This document shows, one piece after another, positions 8,409 through 11,614 of a DNA stretch of 11,614 bases. How positions within the stretch are numbered: position 1 is the first letter of the stretch; every line of letters begins with the position of its first letter. Source of the stretch: Euperipatoides rowelli (taxonomy: Eukaryota; Onychophora; Udeonychophora; Euonychophora; Peripatopsidae); NCBI GenBank assembly GCA_003024985.2, contig PXIH01S0000111.1. One strand, given 5' to 3'. The notes beneath the pieces were generated by a model that had not been told where the DNA came from, did no database searches, and was given only the letters and a program-made list of their open reading frames with translations. Position numbers and translations under genes: made by a program.

Positions 8409-9004
8409 GAATGTCAGAAATAAAACATGGCGTTATTCATCTAATGTGGTAAGTGTTATCTTTAGTTAGCATTAGTTTTAAGTACACAGTATCTGTTTAT
8501 AGTTTTTTTTTTTGTATTGAGTTTCTCAATTAAGTGAATAAATTATGTGTATCCTATATAACAATGACATGGATTGGATTCAGTTAATACTTTTACAATG
8601 AGTATCTTGTAGTTATGCAAAGCATATTCATTTTCAAACCTTGAATAACTGTAGACAAATCCAGGACATCAACATTTTCTGTAATCTATTATACGGTAAA
8701 AATTGATTATTGCTTATTAAACAACAAAATTACAATACACCAAGATACTCCCTGCAATACTAACAACATTTATATTTAAAGTATATATTTTTACATAACT
8801 CAAGCTATACAACTATGAAACTATTTACTTTTAATATTTCTCCATCACTTTTCAGGAGTTTAGAATTGTACAATCAAACTTAATTTTTTTGATGTACAAA
8901 TTAATTTTTTCGTTGTTCACATTAAATGCACACACAATCCAACTGTTTTTATACATTGATTGTAATTGCATTCCATCAGTGAATAATAATAATTTTTTTT
9001 TTAG

Positions 9005-9108
9005 CTTTGTTGGCTACTGAGACCCAGTGGTTGGACCGACTTGAAAGGAAGTTGCACAGCTCTCCAAAATCAGCTGTTGATGCTGAGGATATATCAGAAG
9101 AGCTTGAT
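9005..9108 (+). CDS. DMD: Dystrophin-family exon d: helix A of the third spectrin repeat
   Basis: Internal exon of 104 nt: two bases complete the codon split with exon c (A+CT, threonine), followed by 34 codons, leaving at phase 0 with a strong GTAAGT donor (9109). Helix A carries TETQWLDRLERKL, with tryptophan at joined residue 226, which is 108 after the previous helix-A tryptophan. The end, DAEDISEELD, resembles the end of a helix A plus loop in the dystrophin rod, where GAEEISEVLD is the wording I recall for human. The exact phase fit with exon c across 3.7 kb is strong evidence that no exon is missing between them. The next exon must lie beyond the right edge. Confidence 0.85.
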
Positions 9109-9894
9109 GTAAGTATATATGTTGAATATACTGCAATTTGCTGACCAGATGTCAAACTGCTATGTTTTCATTTTTAAGTAATTTGATAATTTTTAAAGAA
9201 AATTAAAAAAAGAAAAAAAAAAAAACAACAGCAGCAACCAAACTTAAAGTCATTGCTTGTTATCCGTATATTAGTCTAGCAAATCATAACTCATTTGTGG
9301 TCCAAATTCATTCACAACTCGTATAAATGTCTTATAATGAATTAATTAAAAAATCTGTGTATTGGTAACGTTTGATACTCCTCCTCTACCACTCTTCATA
9401 GTGAAATGGCATTTGATTTACTTAAAAGCCTCACTGGTACTATTTTGGGATCCCTAGGACCTTGTCTACCATGGAGATGAGGATTTGTAAATTTAGGGTA
9501 AAAGGAGCTCTGGGATTTGCTAGCTAACTGTATAGCAAACTACAGATCTCAAATTATTATTTCTTTTTTAAGATCTTTGGAAAGAGAAGTCCGATAAGAT
9601 GATCCATATATTAACACACTATTTTCACAAGCAGATAATCCGCCATTGATCTTTTAAAGTACCGTAATATTCTAATGCGTAGGATTGAAGCTGAAAGTCT
9701 TGAACTTGGAAATACTCACTTTTAGCGTATATTTTAGTTTTAATGCTAGTTAATTGTCTACCGGTCTTTTTTAAAAAGTATACTTTTGAATAAGACTGAA
9801 ATTATAAGCAGTGCTTATAGGCTAAACCGATAATGCTCACTTCATGCAGTACTGTATAATAAATTTTTAATGCAAGTTAATTTAATCAATGCAC

Positions 9895-10025
9895 TGAAAT
9901 GCATATAAATATGACTGGTAACTTAGGTTCAAACCCTGCTCACAGTGCCAAGATATTGTCATTTCAGTGACTTTTGTCTAACAAGACATAGGAAAAGACA
10001 CAATAACTCTGTAAATGGGTTTAAT
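9895..10025 (+). mobile_element. Degenerate tRNA-derived SINE
   Basis: GGTTCAAACCC at 9926-9936 is a good RNA polymerase III B box, as in a tRNA T-arm. It is followed by TGCTCACAGTGCCAAGATATTGT, then ACTTTTGTCTAACAAGACA, then GACACAATAACTCTGTAAATGGGT (ending 10020). That order (B box, GTGCC, CTTGGGCAAGACAC-like, CTGTAAATGGGT) is the common layout of a widespread animal SINE superfamily, from established knowledge. The A box is not convincing upstream, and the body is diverged, so it is an old, inactive copy, in the same orientation as the gene. Confidence 0.6.
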
Positions 10026-10315
10026 TTGGTTGATTAACTTTAATAGGTCAATATAATTAATATATTTATTAAATCTTGCAAATACAATGTTAACAAGTTT
10101 CCTAATCAGACCAGGAACATTTTCATTCTAACATAACATAATCAGTTAATAACAGTCAAATAAACATTGTGTTTGAATGTTTATTTAATTTAATTATTAA
10201 ACAACTTAAATAAGTTAGGTAAGGTCATATGATCTTCTTACACAGATTTGAAATTTACATAAAATAATACACAGCAATTAAATATTAACATTAATTCAAT
10301 AACAATATACAAACA

Positions 10316-10575
10316 TTAGTTAACAATATTATATAAATAAAGTGGGTCTATATTTTCAGTGGTATAATCATAAGGTTTTTTTTTAACCATGTTTACTGTA
10401 TCAAAACAAGTGTCTGGCAAAGCATTCCAAATTTTAACACTTTATTAGTAACAAATAGCATTCTAAGTGATGTTTTATTAAAGTTTAATTTGACTGCAAA
10501 CTTATGGAGTCTAGAATTTTGTCTATAATTATCTTCCTTAGTTTCATCTTTTAATCGAACAATAATATTAAGCTC
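10316..10575 (-). pseudogene. Broken 3' end of a non-LTR retrotransposon reverse-transcriptase ORF
   Basis: On the minus strand, 10575 to 10432 is open and reads through RLHKFAVKLNFNKTSLRMLF and VTNKVLK. After an indel of about one codon phase at 10430-10431 the frame resumes as WNALPDTCFDTVNMVKK and continues to a stop at 10316-10318. The pattern 'FF--RVVN-WN-LP---V-A-SVN-FK' close to the stop is characteristic of the C-terminus of many LINE reverse-transcriptase proteins (jockey/CR1-like groups). Further upstream, weaker in-frame traces (KLDHFPLG near 10673, REDHIAH near 10612) extend the relic to about 10700 with stops. It is 5'-truncated, as dead LINEs usually are, and lies antisense to the host gene. 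The exact clade is not resolved. Confidence 0.65.
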
Positions 10576-11360
10576 TTACGTTTAGCTATACGGTCGTCTA
10601 TGTGCTATATGGTCCTCCCTTCAGATTTCCGGGAATCGATAATCATGGCCAATTACTCCAAGAGGAAAATGATCCAGCTTCTTCTCTGCAGGATTGAGAA
10701 AATATTTTATCGATAGATCTTTTTCTTTTGTTTTGTAATGTGTGGTGCATTATGCTCGCTCTTGTATGGTTTGCATTCTTCATAAAGCAATCCAGATACC
10801 AACAGTTATACTGTATGTACACAATGTCTATTAAAAGTTTATGTATGTTATATGTTATATAAATATACATGTACAGATCTATACTGTATGTGTCAATTAT
10901 ATTTGTTGTTCTAGATTTACCAGTTACTCTTCCTTCCACAGGATTAAGGATCCCTCTTAATGCTTTTTAGGCTGTTCACTAACTCTTTGATCTCATATTT
11001 ATTTTTACAAGTACGTCTACTACAACTGACCGATAAAGGAAAAGTCAAAAATGTTTGTTCAATGTAAGTCTTGAAAACTTCTTTTAAATTTCTGATTTAA
11101 TTGGTTAATTTGAAGGTGTAGATGCACAGGTTTGTTGACCTTTATGAGAATTTTTATGTGACAAATTAAATTGGTATAAATTGGGAATGATTTTGATTCA
11201 TAAGGAAAGCATTGGAATTTCATGCCTATCTTATTTTATTTATTGGAATTTTAGTTAGCAATTTTTCGATAGAAGTGCAGAAAATTTTTCGATTAGAATA
11301 GTTTAAAAACCCTTGGATCACAGGTTAAACTAAGTTGTTATAATAATAGCTATTTATTGC

Positions 11361-11500
11361 ATAAAATCAATAATCCCTTGTATAAAATTGATTTTTTTTC
11401 AGATAAAATAATTTATAAAAAAAAAAGTATCATAAAATCAATAAATTTATTGAATAAAATCACTTAGTATAACAACAATATATCTTATAAAATCCATAAT
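11361..11500. repeat. Cluster of ATAAAATCAAT-like motifs
   Basis: Variants of [C/T]ATAAAATCAATAAT occur at about 11360, 11381 (ATAAAATTGATT), 11431, 11453 and 11486 in very AT-rich sequence. Spacing is uneven, about 20 to 50 bases. It may be a decayed tandem repeat or just low complexity. Confidence 0.35.
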
Positions 11501-11614
11501 CAAATGATATTTCTGGCAGCATAAATTGATAGGAGATGCCCAGAGCTGGACTTAGGAATCACGGGGTCGTAGCTTATATAAATTGTATATACTACTAGCG
11601 CCACCGTTGGTTAT

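Larger units (their letters stand above)
5264..9004 (+). other. Intron between exons c and d (3,741 bp)
   Basis: The intron starts GTAAGT and ends with a T-run and AG at 9003-9004. It interrupts a codon after its first base. It holds a GC-rich island (5711-5840), two copies of an unnamed repeat, a C-tract element piece and twin hairpins, each listed separately. Simple runs include GATA repeats (7072-7083) and TTCA repeats (about 7987-8001). In 5264-5700, 5960-7490, 7740-8090 and 8410-9000 I see only AT-rich unique sequence and no supportable exon or RNA gene. Confidence 0.8.
9109..11614 (+). other. 5' part of the intron after exon d (at least 2.5 kb)
   Basis: It starts GTAAGT and runs off the window. 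No acceptor here is followed by spectrin-like sequence in phase 0. It contains an A-rich run (9199-9227), the SINE and LINE relics and the AT-rich motif cluster listed separately. In 9230-9890, 10025-10310 and 10940-11360 I see nothing supportable beyond unique AT-rich sequence. Confidence 0.75.

Noticed and set aside
10643-10939. Minus-strand open frame of 98 codons
   Set aside because: Composed mostly of low-complexity isoleucine/tyrosine sequence from AT-rich DNA; only its left end touches the LINE relic, and not as a conserved start.

Overview
The window is animal nuclear DNA: AT-rich, spliced, and full of degenerate repeats. It holds no complete gene. It does hold four consecutive plus-strand exons of one large gene (502-615, 4571-4894, 5050-5263, 9005-9108). 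Each is bounded by AG/GT, and splice phases agree throughout (0, 0, 0, then 1/2). Joined, they give 756 nt, or 252 uninterrupted codons. The peptide is spectrin-repeat rod. Its helix-A tryptophans fall at joined residues 9, 118 and 226, and its helix-C tryptophans at 84 and 192, so the repeat period is 108-109 residues. Local wording such as ALGDVETLEAQL, TLQPNVENIN, HAEPRF, QLTELNGKWQNVC and the end DAEDISEELD resembles, without gaps in the first repeat, the central rod of dystrophin as I remember it (about human repeats 4-6). I therefore call the locus a dystrophin-family gene. The actin-binding start and the WW/ZZ end lie outside the window.

Layout: 1-501 is the end of an upstream intron. 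Exon a is followed by a 3,955-bp intron. This intron contains a degenerate 'CATCTTG' repeat (about 900-1200), a roughly 0.9-kb minisatellite of 17-bp units (1366-2260), a copy of an unnamed interspersed repeat (about 2800-3050), a long foldback element (3434-3833) and a small second CATCTTG fragment (about 4075-4130). Exons b and c are separated by only 155 bp. The next intron, 3,741 bp, holds a GC-rich island (5711-5840), two more copies of the unnamed repeat (about 7500-7740 and 8091-8300, the second interrupted by a C-tract/GGCCCC piece) and a pair of adjacent perfect hairpins (8357-8408). After exon d comes at least 2.5 kb of intron. It carries a tRNA-derived SINE relic (about 9895-10020), the 3' end of a dead non-LTR retrotransposon on the minus strand (10316-10575, perhaps to about 10700), an AT-rich motif cluster (11361-11500) and a possible transposon end at the right edge.

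Organism: the residue match to vertebrate dystrophin is clear but only moderate (judged by eye). Together with the SINE and LINE types this suggests an invertebrate metazoan (lophotrochozoan, cnidarian or non-vertebrate deuterostome). I cannot place it more finely. I see no new multi-gene system. What is less ordinary is the repeat content of the introns, chiefly the structured minisatellite, the foldback element and a three-copy repeat family I cannot name.
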